Assembly: GCF_950295315.1 (NCBI RefSeq)
Contig: NC_080166.1
Coordinates: 96,601,141 to 96,665,140, forward strand
DNA: 64,000 nt
Origin: Erinaceus europaeus
Taxonomy: Eukaryota; Chordata; Mammalia; Eulipotyphla; Erinaceidae
Direction of reading: 5' to 3'
Shown: positions 45,850-56,841 of the stretch, one piece after another
Layout: each line of letters starts with the position of its first letter
How positions within the stretch are numbered: the stretch's first letter is position 1
The notes under the pieces: generated by a model
The model's input: the letters and a program-made list of their open reading frames with translations, nothing else
What the model was told of the DNA's origin: nothing
Databases searched by the model: none
Translations under genes and position numbers: made by a program

Positions 45850-47600
45850 GAAGTCATCCAAATCAATACTAACCCATTCCACTCGTTAGACTCTATAGAG
45901 AGAGCCAACCAGAATTTTTAAAAATTAAAAAGTGCTAAGCAGTATCCAAAAAAATGAATATCATAATTTATTTTATGTCATTTTAATGGATTCAATTTAC
46001 TTTTCTCTATTTTCCAGTGTCGAGTTCAATTGTAGATGATAAGACATGGCTATTATTGTAAACATATCTTTTGTGTTCAAAATTACTTACAAAATGCTAA
46101 TCAGGCTTATTTCCTGCTCAGTTCTATTAGCTCAGCCCTTGAAAGCATAGTTCCTAAGATTTAGAGACAGTTTCTGAATAGTCGAGACCTCCCTATGGCA
46201 CTGGGAAATTAAATTTGGTTCCTTTCCTGCTATTGCAGAATGCTTATTCCATCAGGAGTAATTTACTCTAATTAAGGGCTATGTGTTCTGAAAATACAAG
46301 TGCTTCTTTCATGAAAAATTTAATGTTGTGCAGTTTTTATGTTCCTGTCAACTTCAAGAAGAAACTTATGACCAAAAACCTCTGACAGAAAAATGTCAGC
46401 TGAGGCCCAGGGGAGATTCCTGGTCTTCAAAGAGCATGACAGTCTAATTAATTAGCAGCCCACACATTCTAGTCACATGATTAAATAATTACAAAGAGGT
46501 TTCCAAGTCTAATCAGTCTTCTACACATTGGAGGAATTATTATTGTTTTTCATCTTCCTGTCACAAAGTGACCTTTTGTGCAGGGATAACACCACACCGT
46601 AAGGAACTCTTTTACACCTAAGAGACAGGCCACGGGGACACTATCTGGAGGATCCAATGGGGACCATTGTGCCATGCATATTTAGTAGGCAGTATGCAGA
46701 AGCTTGAGAAAATAATCTACTGATTTCTTTTTTTAAAGAAAAGACTTCTATATCCTACCTAGATGCTTTCTGGACTTAGATGATATTCTCATGCTGCATA
46801 AACAAGGGCCTCATTAAAGATAGCTGACTGATTAGCAAAGTCACTTACCTCTATAAACAGTTTTCCAAAGGTCACATATTTTTTCTGTTAATTTCTACAG
46901 TCTGTCCAGCAAATGCCAAAACAACTGCAGCAAGGTAGCATTAAATAAAAGAGGTGGGGGTACTTTTCAGGTTTAAATCATAAAACAAGCAGTGTTTGAC
47001 AGCTTTGAGGGACTTGGTCAGTTGTTTGCACGTGTGGTATGAATAATGATAAGCGGTTGACAAGGACCCAAACTCACAATCAGAATGTTTGGCCAGGTCA
47101 ATGATGCTATCCTATCCTCACTGATAAAAGTACTAGTATCAGTGGAGTATAGATAATACCCCACATATAACTCACTAACATCTTCAAGTCAATGACAGGG
47201 ATAATTTAGTGACTGTAAATAATCTCTGTGTTGACTAGTTTTTCTCTTACAGCTCCATAATATCCTATTAATTACTTCATAACAATATGTTTTGTGTTGA
47301 AAATATTTTTAAATAATACTTCAATCTCAGATACACCAACAGTTATTGAGATTAGTCTTTATTTATTTAGATTGAATTGCATTTATTGGTGCTTTCAACT
47401 TATTACTATGATAAAAATAAAATCATATCAGTGATGCAAATGAGATTTTGAACGGAGCTACATCTTCAAATTACACATGGTATCTTTGCTTTTCCTTGTG
47501 TTTAAACACACACAAACATTTCTAAAGTCTACAATGTGTTATCTGTGATCTCTGAATAAATAAGTCAATATATATATTGCCTCTAGTCACTGGGACTCAG
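45850..47600. promoter_or_regulatory. Candidate conserved non-coding element (inferred)
   Basis: 1.75 kb without any SINE, L1, family R or microsatellite that I can find, in a region otherwise hit every few hundred bases. It holds clustered homeodomain-type sites, including ctaattaattagcag near 46444, 'actctaattaaggg' near 46266 and 'gattaaataattac' near 46480, and has no coding frame. Enhancer function is inferred from composition and repeat exclusion only. Confidence 0.35.
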
Positions 47601-47628
47601 TGTGGCACTAGGATTCTACCATTTCTGG

Positions 47629-47844
47629 CAGACTATTTTTTTCCCCTTTCCACTTGATAGGACAGAGAGAAAGTGAGAGAGACAGAGGAGATAGAGGGAG
47701 AGAAAGAAAGATACCTTTAAACCTGCTTCACTACTTGTGAAATGTCCCAGATGTAGGTGCGGAGTGGTTCGAACTGGGTCCTTGAGCATTATCCTTGCAG
47801 AGGTACTGGGTGTGCTTAATCAGGTGTGCCACAGTTTGGTCCCC
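47629..47844 (-). mobile_element. SINE-1, diverged
   Basis: 'cttgataggacagagagaaa', 'aacctgcttcactacttgtg', 'gtggttcgaactgggtcctt' and head 'gtgccacagtttggtcccc'. Confidence 0.85.
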
Positions 47845-48850
47845 GAAAGATATATTTACTTTCACTGTACTTTTCTACATTGGAGGCTTGTATTCTTACT
47901 ATTCTTGTAATAACATGAAAGTATGTATATTGTTAAGTGTCAGTATGTTCAAAATGTCATAAGCAATTAACTTAGAATACGATTCAATCTTAAAAATGTG
48001 AAAATAGTAAATCCACTTAAAAGATATGTTATCTTCCAGCCCAGGTCTCCACCTCACTGGAAGAAGTTTTGGTGTGTGTTTTCTCTCTGTCTTGGTTTTC
48101 TGTCTCTTTACTTCTATCTGAAATAGTTAGCCCCCAAACCAGTGAAGTATTTGTCTTCTGTATACATCAAAACAAAAGACAGTGTTTATTTCTAGATTAC
48201 ACAATGGACTGACTAGAAATGGAATCTGAAGATCAATTAAATAATATTAGATAAAAATAAGAAAAGGAACAATAACAACATAAACAATGCTGAGATACAT
48301 TCAAAATGGCAATGTATGGATAACAAACTACTCTACAAAAGTTACCACATGCCTGTCAATCAATGTGCAAAGAGGCTGAAAGTCAAATGAAACCATAAAG
48401 TGAGTGAGAGAGATCCCTTTCAACTTAATAGATTACCTGTTTCTTCTTGGTTGTTACTCATCATTTAGAAGTAGAGGGAAAGGGTAAGAATCTGCATGAT
48501 ATTTCAATATAGTCAAAACACTGTAAGGTCACAATAAAAATGTTTTCACTTTAAGGTTGATACTTCCCAAATGATTTCTATGCTGCAAGACTAAAAGAAA
48601 ATGAAACAATAAGGATCCCTACTGGGAAAACCCACTCAGAAAGTTTTCGCCTGCAATGACCAAGTTTGAGCAATCATGTGTACACCACTGTTATTTTTTT
48701 TTTTGAAACTCTTTTTAATTTCCTAGTACTCGAGCTTGAGTTTCTTCACCTTGTCCAAACTGTGGTCATTGTCATTCTTGCAGTTCTTCTAATTATTCTT
48801 ACCACACTCTCTAAAGCCCAAGCAAGACCACAATCTAAGAGGCAAAGAAA
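47845..48850. other. No gene or recognised repeat
   Basis: About 1 kb of AT-rich single-copy-looking DNA. Confidence 0.45.
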
Positions 48851-48859
48851 TTGTTAACA

Positions 48860-49042
48860 CCTGCAGGGGAGTTGCTTCACAAGCGGTGAAGCAGGTCTGC
48901 AGGCGTCTTTCTCTCTCCCTCTCTGTCTTCCCTTCCTCTCTCCTTTTATCTCTGTCCTATCCAACAATGATGACATCAATAATAACTACAACAATAAAAC
49001 AACAGGGCAACAAAAGGGAATAAATAAATATTTAAAAACAAA
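48860..49042 (+). mobile_element. SINE-1, 5'-truncated, with short TSD
   Basis: Starts in the body ('cctgcaggggagttgcttca') and runs to 'ggcaacaaaagggaataaat' and an A-rich tail. The flanks ttgttaaca (48851-48859) and ctgttaaca (49043-49051) match at 8 of 9. It lacks the promoter boxes. Confidence 0.9.
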
Positions 49043-49051
49043 CTGTTAACA

Positions 49052-49449
49052 ATAAGATGTATTGATGCTGATAGTCATGAATCCTCTCGCCTTGGCAAAA
49101 CCATGGTTTTCATTTTGTTAAAGTCAATATTTCATGCATTCTGTGAGAATGTGCTGATAGCTATTTCAATAACATTCCAATTAAAGTAACTGTGCATCAG
49201 GCCTCTGCATGGGCTCATAAATAAAATGAAACAAACAAACAACAATGGTTTATATTTTCTCCTGAGTAAAAGCCAACTGAACTACCAGCTGCATCAGTGG
49301 CAAATTTTCCTTTTTTTTTTTTTTCATATATACAGATCTGTCTCGTTTATTTTATTTTTATTTACTTACTGTCACATTTCAATCTTTTTAATAAGACCAA
49401 GTATGTATTGTTCTGTAAAAGATTCCCTATAGTATTACTCTATTTTTAA
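49052..49449. other. No gene or recognised repeat
   Basis: AT-rich spacer with a poly-T run at 49311-49324. Confidence 0.4.
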
Positions 49450-49613
49450 TGTTATTTATTTATTTATGGGATAGGGGCAGAGAGAAATTGAGAAGAATGG
49501 AGAAGAAGGGGAGGACTACAGCCCTGCTCCACTGCTCTTGAAACTTTGCCCCTGCAGGTGGGAACCATGTGCTCGAGCATGTTAACATGTGCACTTTGCC
49601 AGGTGCACAGCAA
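49450..49613 (-). mobile_element. SINE-1, shortened
   Basis: 'tatgggataggggcagagag', 'ccctgctccactgctcttga', 'tgcccctgcaggtgggaacc' and head 'ttgccaggtgcacagc'. Part of the B-box region is deleted. Confidence 0.85.
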
Positions 49614-49667
49614 CAACAACAAAATATGATAATAATAAAACTGCTTTTTGTCAGCCTGAAGCATTTT

Positions 49668-49923
49668 TTAAAACATTTATTTTATTTATTTATTAGCTTT
49701 TGTTGCCCTTGTTTTATTGTTGTAGTTCTTGATGTCGTCGTTGTTGGATAGGACAGAGAGAAATGGAGAGAGGAGGGGAAGACAGAGAGTGGGAGAGAAA
49801 GACAGACACCTGCAGATCTGCTTCACCACTTGTGAAGAGACTCCCCAGCAGGTGGGGAGCCACCGAGGGCTCGAACCAGGATCCTTATGCAGGTCCTTGC
49901 ACTTTGCGCCACGTGCGCTTAAT
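49668..49923 (-). mobile_element. SINE-1, young type
   Basis: T-rich start, 'ttgttgcccttgttttattg', 'tcgttgttggataggacaga', 'ctcgaaccaggatccttatg' and 'tttgcgccacgtgcgcttaa'. The last few head bases are replaced by a purine repeat. Confidence 0.93.
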
Positions 49924-49995
49924 CTTCTAGAAGATGAAGAAGTAGAAAGAGGAAGAGAAGGAGAAGGGAAAGGAGAAGGAGAGGAAGATGTCAAG
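49924..49995. repeat. (GAA/GGA)n purine tract
   Basis: About 70 bases of GAAGAAG, GGAGAAGG type sequence at the head end of a SINE-1. Confidence 0.85.
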
Positions 49996-50034
49996 ATGAC
50001 TTATTTTAGCAGCTAAAAACATTATCCTCACTCT

Positions 50035-50640
50035 CTTCTCTGATCAAGCTTTCTAGTGCTGTTTCCAACTCTGACACCATCTCCCCAGACAATAGCTTTT
50101 AGCCCACCTGCATGTTAGTTTAACTGTTGGGCTCAGGCAAAAATTATTAAAGACATGGGCCCCTTAGAATATACCTAAAAGACTTCCTAGCTTCTTCCAA
50201 CACCTCATCTGCTATATTCTTAGCTTTAAGTTCCTGACTATTAAGCAATTTATTCTGCTTTATATACTAAAGTTTTTTAGCCACAAAGTTGCAGATGCTA
50301 ACATGATGCCAGCCTGACTTCCCTGGGCAAATGACCTCACCAATGAGTCCTGGAACCCCATCTCTCCAGAGCCCTACCCGACTAGGGAAAGACAGAAACA
50401 GGCTGGAATATGGATTGACCTGCCAATGCCCATATCCAGTGGAGAAGCAATTACAGAAGCCAGACTTACTACCTTCTGCACCTCATAATGATCCTGGCTC
50501 CATACTCCCAAAGGGATAAAGAATAGGGAAGCTTTCAATGGAGGGGATGGAATATGAAACTCTGGTGGTGGGAATGGTGTAGGAAGAATTGTACCCCTTT
50601 TATCTCATAGTCTTCTTGATCATTATTAAACCAATTTAAA
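50035..50640 (+). mobile_element. Family R, older subfamily, near full length
   Basis: From 'ccaactctgacaccatctcc' through 'agccacaaagttgcagatgc', 'aatgagtcctggaacccc', 'gcaattacagaagccagact', 'ctctggtggtgggaatggtg' and 'gatcattattaaaccaattt'. No clear TSD. It is non-coding. Confidence 0.85.
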
Positions 50641-50960
50641 AATTCATTCTCAGAGAATGAATTCATTTCATTAGAAAATGTCTGGAGATGGACATGCCAT
50701 CTGAGATGGCAGCCAATACAAAGGACCAGTTTTAAGGTAAGCTGTTTCTTAATTGTGTTCATGCAGTATGTTGTCTTTAATTTCTATGTATGGCAAGGCT
50801 ATTACTGGGTTTTAGCTAACTTCTTTATATGGTCCTCTCCTATTCTAGAAATAGGCACTGTGTGTGTCTCCATTGCTGTTCTTGTCTCATTCAACCTCTG
50901 TATCCTTGTCACATAGGAATTTCTTTAAAACATAAGATATAATTGCCCCAGTCGTGTTTT

Positions 50961-51243
50961 TATTTATTTATTTATTTTCCTTTTTGTTGCCCTTGTTTTT
51001 TATTGTTGTTGTAGTTATTATTGTTATTACTGATGTCATCGTTGTTGGATAGGATAGAGAAAAATGGAGAGAGGATGGAGAAATCAGAGAGGAGGAGAGA
51101 AAGACACTTGCAGACCCGCTTCACTGCCTGTGAAGTGACTCCCCTGCAAGTGGGGAGCCGGGGGCTTGAACCTGGATCCTCTGGCCGGTCCTTGTGCTTC
51201 GCACCACATGTGCTTAACCCACTGTGCAACAGCCTGACTCCCC
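50961..51243 (-). mobile_element. SINE-1, full length, with TSD
   Basis: Complete inverted copy. ccagtcgtgtttt (50948-50960) and ccagtcatgtttt (51244-51256) match at 12 of 13. Confidence 0.94.
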
Positions 51244-51256
51244 CCAGTCATGTTTT

Positions 51257-51716
51257 AAGTAAATAATGTTGAATCCTTATCTTTATATGTTCTCATAATT
51301 TAAGGAAAAGCATTGTAGTGCCGATATTCTAAGTTGGCCTAAAATTTCACATGCAAGTAAGCACATTCCTTGAAGATTTTTAGAGGACTCTTTTTTTTTT
51401 TTGTCCCAGAAAGAAAACTATAATCTTACATGACATTTTAAAATAATCACCATAGTAACTTACTCTCAAAATGTTCACCCTGCAGAAAGTGATTGCAATT
51501 TTACTTACTAATATAGTTGAATTTGGGGAGATACTTATTTAAAATATCCATACACATATACCTCTACATTTATGAACCTTCAGTGTTGAATGCCAATTCA
51601 AATCAAACAGCACCTGCCATGAGCTTATCTAAAGCTGCCTATTTAAGAAGAATGAGTAATGCATGTTTGGGTTAAAACACAGATGTTATACTACATAAGA
51701 GCTGATAAGTGTGCAG
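51257..51716. other. No gene or recognised repeat
   Basis: Single-copy-looking AT-rich sequence. Confidence 0.4.
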
Positions 51717-51860
51717 ACCAGGATGTGGTGTGCTGGGTAGAGTGACAGTCGTGTGTGTGTGTGTGTGTGCGTGTGCGTGTGCGTGTGCGTGTGTGTGTGT
51801 GTGTAAAACTCTTAAGTTCTATGTCCAGTACTGAAGATGCCAAAGTGAACCTCTGATTTC
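51717..51860 (+). mobile_element. SINE-2 with (GT/GC)n inside
   Basis: 'gaccaggatgtggtgtgctg' head, (GT)n/(GTGTGC)n at 51751-51804, 'gttctatgtccagtactgaa' B-box-side remnant, then a TC tract. Confidence 0.5.
51751..51804. repeat. (GT)n/(GTGTGC)n microsatellite
   Basis: 54 bases of strict purine/pyrimidine alternation, including four CG-containing units. Confidence 0.97.
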
Positions 51861-51920
51861 TCTCTCTCTCTCTCTCTCTCCCTCCCTCCCTCCCTCCCTC
51901 CCTCTCTCCTCCCCTCCCTC
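51861..51920. repeat. (TC)n/(CCCT)n pyrimidine tract
   Basis: About 60 pure pyrimidines: TC, then CCCT units, then mixed CT. Confidence 0.96.
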
Positions 51921-51924
51921 TTTT

Positions 51925-52158
51925 CCCTTTTTTTTCCTCTGGTGTCCATTTTTTTAATTTTTTATTTTTGGATAAGACATAGAAAAATTGAGATGGGAGG
52001 GGAAGATAAGAAGAGAGAAATACAGACACCTGCAGACCAGCTTCGCCACTTGTGAAGCCTCCCCCCTGCGGGTAGAGAGTGGGACTCAATCCCAGATCCT
52101 TGTGTGGGTTCTTGTGCTTTGTACTATATATGCTTAAGTGGGTGCACCACTAATCAAC
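51925..52158 (-). mobile_element. SINE-1, with short TSD
   Basis: Poly-T, the trimmed 3' module, 'ttggataagacatagaaaaa', 'cagcttcgccacttgtgaag' and head 'gggtgcaccactaatcaa'. ctccctctt occurs at 51914-51922 and 52159-52167. Confidence 0.88.
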
Positions 52159-52163
52159 CTCCC

Positions 52164-52368
52164 TCTTATTTTTCTAAATAATTTTTTTTTCACTTATGAA
52201 AGTGCTAAATTTGGTGAAGGGTATTCTGGAGTGTTCTGACACCCACCATAGCTTATCATTTTCTTATCCATTCTATAATGTCAACTGCTCCCCCCTTGTG
52301 GAGGGGTTCAAAGAATTTAAAGATAGGAAAAGGGAAGTGGTAACATTGAGTACTTGCTTTGTATCAGT
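52164..52368. other. No gene or recognised repeat
   Basis: Short spacer. An open frame from 52196 runs into the next SINE and is not convincing. Confidence 0.4.
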
Positions 52369-52382
52369 AGAAATGCTATATG

Positions 52383-52669
52383 TTGGGAGTCAGGCAGTAG
52401 CGCAGTGGGTTAAGTGCACGTGGTACAAAGCGCAAGGACCGGCTAAGGATCCCGGTTCAAGCCCCTGGCTCCCCACCTACAGGGGCATCGCTTCACAGGC
52501 GGTGAAGCAGGTCTGTAGGTGTCTATCTTTCTCTCCCTCTCTCTGTCTTCCCCTCCTCTCTCCATTTCTCTCTGTCCTATCCAACAACGACGACAACAAT
52601 AATAACTACAACAATAAAACAACTAGGGCAACAAAAGGGAATAAATAAATAAATATTAAAAAAAAAAAA
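52383..52669 (+). mobile_element. SINE-1, best preserved copy, perfect 14-bp TSD
   Basis: agaaatgctatatg occurs at 52369-52382 and 52670-52683, identical. The head has an A box tagcgcagtgg that fits the Pol III consensus exactly and a near-consensus B box ggttcaagccc. The body, pyrimidine stretch, 'aacaacgacgacaacaataa' linker and (A)n tail are all complete, so this is the youngest-looking SINE-1 here. Confidence 0.96.
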
Positions 52670-52683
52670 AGAAATGCTATATG

Positions 52684-53530
52684 CTGGGCTTTATGAGATT
52701 GAGACGTCTTTAAGGGGTCTATAGACTAATGAGAATTGCAGATAGATAAACAGACAATTACACAACAGCCTATTAACCATCTTGGCAGAGTGTAAATGGA
52801 TAGAGTTACTTTTCAGGGTAATTTGGCAATGTACAAGCTGTACAAACTTGCAGACCCTTTGATCCAGAACATCTCCTTCTAGACAGCTAGCTATTTCTAT
52901 CTGGGTGCTTGGCTTTCTCATACTGTTATTCCTATCGTTTTTGCAATGGTCATGCCATGATTTACAATCATGACAAAAGATGGCAGGTTGGGAAGTTGAG
53001 AAGTGCAGGATGGATGGGAGGGCAGAGTAAGACTTGGTCGCAGTGATGGTGGGAATCTCAGAAGAGTTGACAAGTGCGGGATGGATGGGAGGGCATCAGA
53101 GAGACAGTGAGACTTGGTTGCAGTGATGGTGGGAATCTCAGAAGATTCTCTGGGAAATGTGGATTTAATGAAAGGAAGTAGGATGGAAAAGAAGTAGAAT
53201 AGAGTCAAAATATCAGAAGGAAATAATATTCTAAGAAGAGATAAGAGTTAAGGGATATTTCACATGAGTTTCCAGCCCTGAGAGATATGGCTGGAGATAA
53301 AAATTCCAGAATAAAATGCACAACCAGTGAACCTCTCCAACCCCAGTTCATGCATGAAGTTTATGTCATTTCACTCCCAGTGGTCAGCTCACAGTAAATT
53401 TAGCCAAATACTGCATTGAGTTTGACTAAAACATAACCTGTCAATCTGCCATATTTAAACCAATCTAAAAGAACTGACCTTGTTATCTTATACTACTGAA
53501 ATATGAGCGATAGCTTCTATTACACATTTT
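52684..53530. other. No gene; local tandem duplication
   Basis: Single-copy-looking sequence holding the duplicated unit listed separately. Confidence 0.5.
52995..53145. repeat. Tandem duplication of a 71/80-bp unit
   Basis: Unit 1 (52995-53065) and unit 2 (53066-53145) share 'ggatggatgggagggca' and 'gcagtgatggtgggaatctc'. Unit 2 has a 9-base insertion (near 53097-53106) and a few substitutions. Confidence 0.93.
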
Positions 53531-53712
53531 TAAATACTTCATTTATTTTAATGAAAAAGAGTGAGAAACACAGAGAGAAGGATAGGAAAGAGAGGTAGAG
53601 AGAGAAAGAGCAGACACTGTTCAGCTTTTGGTTATGACGGTGTTGGGGATTGAACCTGCGACTACGAGCCTCAAACATGCAAGTTTTGCAAAATCACTAT
53701 GCTTTCTCTCCA
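53531..53712 (-). mobile_element. SINE-2 copy
   Basis: 'attttaatgaaaaagagtga', 'ggtgttggggattgaacctg', 'cctcaaacatgcaagtttt' and 'cactatgctttctctcc'. Confidence 0.8.
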
Positions 53713-53881
53713 TAACATGCCACTTTCTTTCTAAACTACACAAAGACATAACTCTTTCTGTTCTTTGTAAACCGTGAACATTAACTTTCAACATTTCAAG
53801 GAATCAGTTATTCCTAAAGTGTCTTTAAAAATTCTGGAAGTAATTTAGGATGAAATCTTGAAAAATAAAAAAAACCCAAAG

Positions 53882-54145
53882 AGGGGAGTCGGGCAGTAGC
53901 ACAGCGGGTTAAGCACATGTGGTACAAAGCACAAGGACTGGCATAAGGATCCCGGTTCAAGCCCCTGGCTCCCCACCTGCAGGGAAGCTGCTTCACAAGC
54001 AGGTCTGCAGGTGTCTATCTTTCTTTCCCCCTCTCTGTCTTCCCCTCCGCTCTCAATTTCTCTCTGTCCTATCTAACAATGACGACATCAATAACAACAA
54101 TAAAAAACAACAACATAATAAAAATAAATAATAATAATCTTTTTT
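53882..54145 (+). mobile_element. SINE-1, full length, with TSD
   Basis: 'ggggagtcgggcagtagcac' head, B box 'ggttcaagccc', a body with a small deletion ('gcttcacaagcaggtctgc') and an A-rich tail. aaaacccaaag (53871-53881) and aaagcccaaag (54146-54156) match at 10 of 11. Confidence 0.93.
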
Positions 54146-54156
54146 AAAGCCCAAAG

Positions 54157-55068
54157 GGAAATAGACTGCCTTGCAAATGGAAGATGGACTGGTATCACCA
54201 GTGCTAAAGCCAAGAATTGTCCTAGGACTCCCAAGGTAATGGCTGATGAGCAAAGAAGAACAACAGGACAGTGAATGATGGTGGGCTGGTGACACACTGA
54301 CTTAGCAAGTCAGTCATCTGTGCTTAAATGGCACTGCTTTCTTCTGATGGTGTTGATTCCTCTTCCTGAAATTCCTTCTTTCGTCATGAGTGTGCCTGCC
54401 ACAAAGAAGCTGAACTTCAAACTCTATCATCTTCAGCATTATTATCCAGTAGAGAAGAACCAATATTCTTGACTTAGAGTTATTTGAATTAAAAAGTAGT
54501 TTGTTTTTCTCCAAGGTTCTCCTATCAAGTTTGCAATTACTTTTCTGCAAAAAAAAAGGGGAGGGGTCCTGCTAGACTTTTTCACTTCTCATGTGTAATA
54601 CACACAGAGGGTGCAAATAGGTGTACCTATTGTTAAAGAGTTACTTCCAAGTATAATACTAATTGTTACTGTAGTTATCAAATTCAGCTACTGCAAAGCT
54701 ATCTGTTTGATTTCTGGGGTCTCTGCAAGCAGCCCTTCCCTGCTTCCCTGCTGATCATTATCGCTGGATAGGGTTCCACTGTGGGTCAGCACTTGCCTCT
54801 GGCATCTCAAGACGGCAGCCAGCTTTGGCATCAAATTCACTTTAATTAAATGCCTAAGCCTTGTTGGAAAGATGTCATTAATTTTTGACACCGGTCTTCT
54901 TTACAAGACTCATTCAGATCTACGCGTGAGTCCCTCTCCAGGGTAGGGCCTGCTTGTGTGTCCCTGCAGCTTGTCTCTGTCTCTATGGTGGTGTCTTTGG
55001 TGGGCTCCCCAAATGGCTGTGTCATTAGCAAGAGGTAGGTGATTAGCTTAAGCATCTCTCCCATGTCA
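54157..55068. other. Repeat-poor single-copy segment
   Basis: About 0.9 kb without repeat landmarks and with higher GC at 54700-55040. No coding frame is recognised. Confidence 0.45.
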
Positions 55069-55069
55069 T

Positions 55070-55235
55070 GTGAATCATTTATTGGGCACCTGCTATGCTA
55101 ACTGCTTTCTCAATTCTGTCTCAGTCACGCAATGCATATTTACTGAAAGACCACATAGGCAGGCACTGCTCTCAGAACAAAACAAAGTATCAAACAAGAT
55201 AGGTTCACACCTTTTTCTCAGGGCACAGGATAAAT
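55070..55235 (+). mobile_element. Ancient L2/MIR-like remnant
   Basis: 'tttattgggcacctgctatg' and 'ggcaggcactgctctcagaa' resemble the 'attgagcacctactatgtgccaggcactg' core shared by mammalian L2/MIR elements. Confidence 0.45.
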
Positions 55236-55350
55236 GGTAATTAAGAGAGATGGGTTTACTGAAGATTCTGACTGTAATATCACCTCTTAACTATTTAAAT
55301 ACATGTCAAGATACATATACATAGACAGTGCATTTAAGACAAAAACAAGA

Positions 55351-55442
55351 GATTCTTTTTCTTTTTCCTTCTCCTTATTCTCCTTCTCCTCTCCTTTATT
55401 CCTTTCTTCTACTCCTTGTTTTCCTCTTATTCTCCTTCTTGT
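55351..55442. repeat. Pyrimidine-rich (TTCTCC)n-like tract
   Basis: About 90 bases, mostly TTC, TCC and CTCC units with few purines. Confidence 0.9.
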
Positions 55443-56059
55443 TCTAGAAAGTTACTAAGAGAGTGCAATAGTTTTCAAAATCAAATCTAATCTCAAGCTA
55501 AGTCAAAATTTCTGCTGATATTCATAAAAGAAAATACCCCCCCACCCCAAAGGAGCTTTGGAGGATAAATCAAGAAGAATTAGATGTGAAAGAAAAGAAA
55601 AAGGTGATGACAGATAAGGATAATTTTGCTGAACAATCTTCGGGTACAAAACGCAAACTGAGACCAGTATGCAAAAAATATGTTTATACTTATAGGTCTC
55701 CCATCAAACTCGAAAACTGTTCTAGTGTGCTTTGCAGTACTCCGTATGGAAAACAAGATAGAGCTAGTAGCTAAATCAATTTATCATTTAATTCTTTTAT
55801 GTCAGTTTCAATCACTCTTTGGAAAACTTACTATAGATCTGTCTATAATTACATACTATAAAGACCTGAATCCTTGGTGAGGGGAAAGAAGTGAAGTAAC
55901 ACATTACAATAAGCACAGAATCAAAAATGGTGATTTTTTAAAGTAATTAAATATTTTTTCTTATAATTATATAGCCCAAGACAATGGACTAAGGGCCTTA
56001 TACAGGAGTGTTACCACTCAGTGGCTTCCCCAGCCTAACTGTTTAAAATTCTACAAACT
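55443..56059. other. No gene; possible SINE-2 head
   Basis: Single-copy-looking sequence. The end (about 55975-56037, 'agtgttaccactcagtggct...ccccagcc') may be an inverted SINE-2 head. Confidence 0.4.
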
Positions 56060-56230
56060 TAGAGAAGAAATAGAGAGAGAAGCAAAAAGAGAGAAAGACA
56101 TTAAAGCATTTTTCCATCATCCAGAGAATTCTCTTGACACTCTTCATGGTTTGCCCATTGGTGTTTATGATCAAATTCAGGATGTCATGTATGGCAAAGT
56201 ATAATTTCTACTCTCTGAGCTACCTCATAA
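56060..56230 (-). mobile_element. SINE-2, diverged
   Basis: 'agaagaaatagagagagaag', 'tttatgatcaaattcaggat', 'gtcatgtatggcaaagtata' and 'tctctgagctacctcataat'. Confidence 0.6.
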
Positions 56231-56439
56231 TCCTAATAATGACAAGATCTAAGGTGGGATATAAAGTGGTAGAATTCTATGGGTGTGATTAGAATGAGGT
56301 CATGTCTGAGCACAGATGATTTGGAAATGCCAGGAATAGGGGGACCTTACGAATGGGATCAATAGCAAGTGCAAAGGTCTGTGCTGGCAACACTGAGAAC
56401 CACATTATGTTTTTCCATTTCCTTTGGGGAGGTGTAATG

Positions 56440-56800
56440 GTTTGCAATATAGTTGTTGACACAAAGGTAAAACTAACCTCTCATCTCCCTATAACAGGTG
56501 TCAGTAAAACACTCCCTCCCCCAACTTAGGTATTTTTCAACCATCATACAACCAGGAGCCCAGAGCCCCTCCATCCAATCCCTCTCCCTTCTTCCCCAGA
56601 GCTCTTTCTTTGGGTACACTATACCACACCCAGACCAAGGTTCACTTTATGTTCCCTTTACTATCCTAGATTCTTAGGTTTCACATATGAGTGAGATTTG
56701 GTAATTGTCCTTCTCTTTCTGCCTTGTCTCACTCAACATGATCCCTTCGAGGACAACCATGATTCTATCCATATTTTGTGAGTATAAAAGAAACTGTATT
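56440..56800 (-). mobile_element. Old L1 3' end and 3'UTR
   Basis: The inverted ORF2 end is visible as 'tttcacatatgagtgagatt', 'ctgccttgtctcactcaaca' and 'accatgattctatccata'. On its left is a 3'UTR-like series ('ggtttgcaatatagttgttg', 'agcccagagcccctccatcc'). Confidence 0.65.
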
Positions 56801-56812
56801 CTAACTCATCCT

Positions 56813-56841
56813 CCCCACCCCACCCCACCCCACCCCACCCC
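56813..56841. repeat. (CCCCA)n; G4-prone on the minus strand
   Basis: Six CCCC runs, each separated by a single A. The minus strand is therefore six GGGG runs with one-base loops. Confidence 0.98.

Noticed and set aside
51691..52089. 132-residue Arg/Thr-rich frame
   Set aside because: Generated by the GT, TC and SINE-1 purine tracts read in frame.
52383..52470. A tRNA gene at SINE heads
   Set aside because: The A/B boxes are those of tRNA-derived SINEs; there is no proper cloverleaf, and body and tail follow directly.
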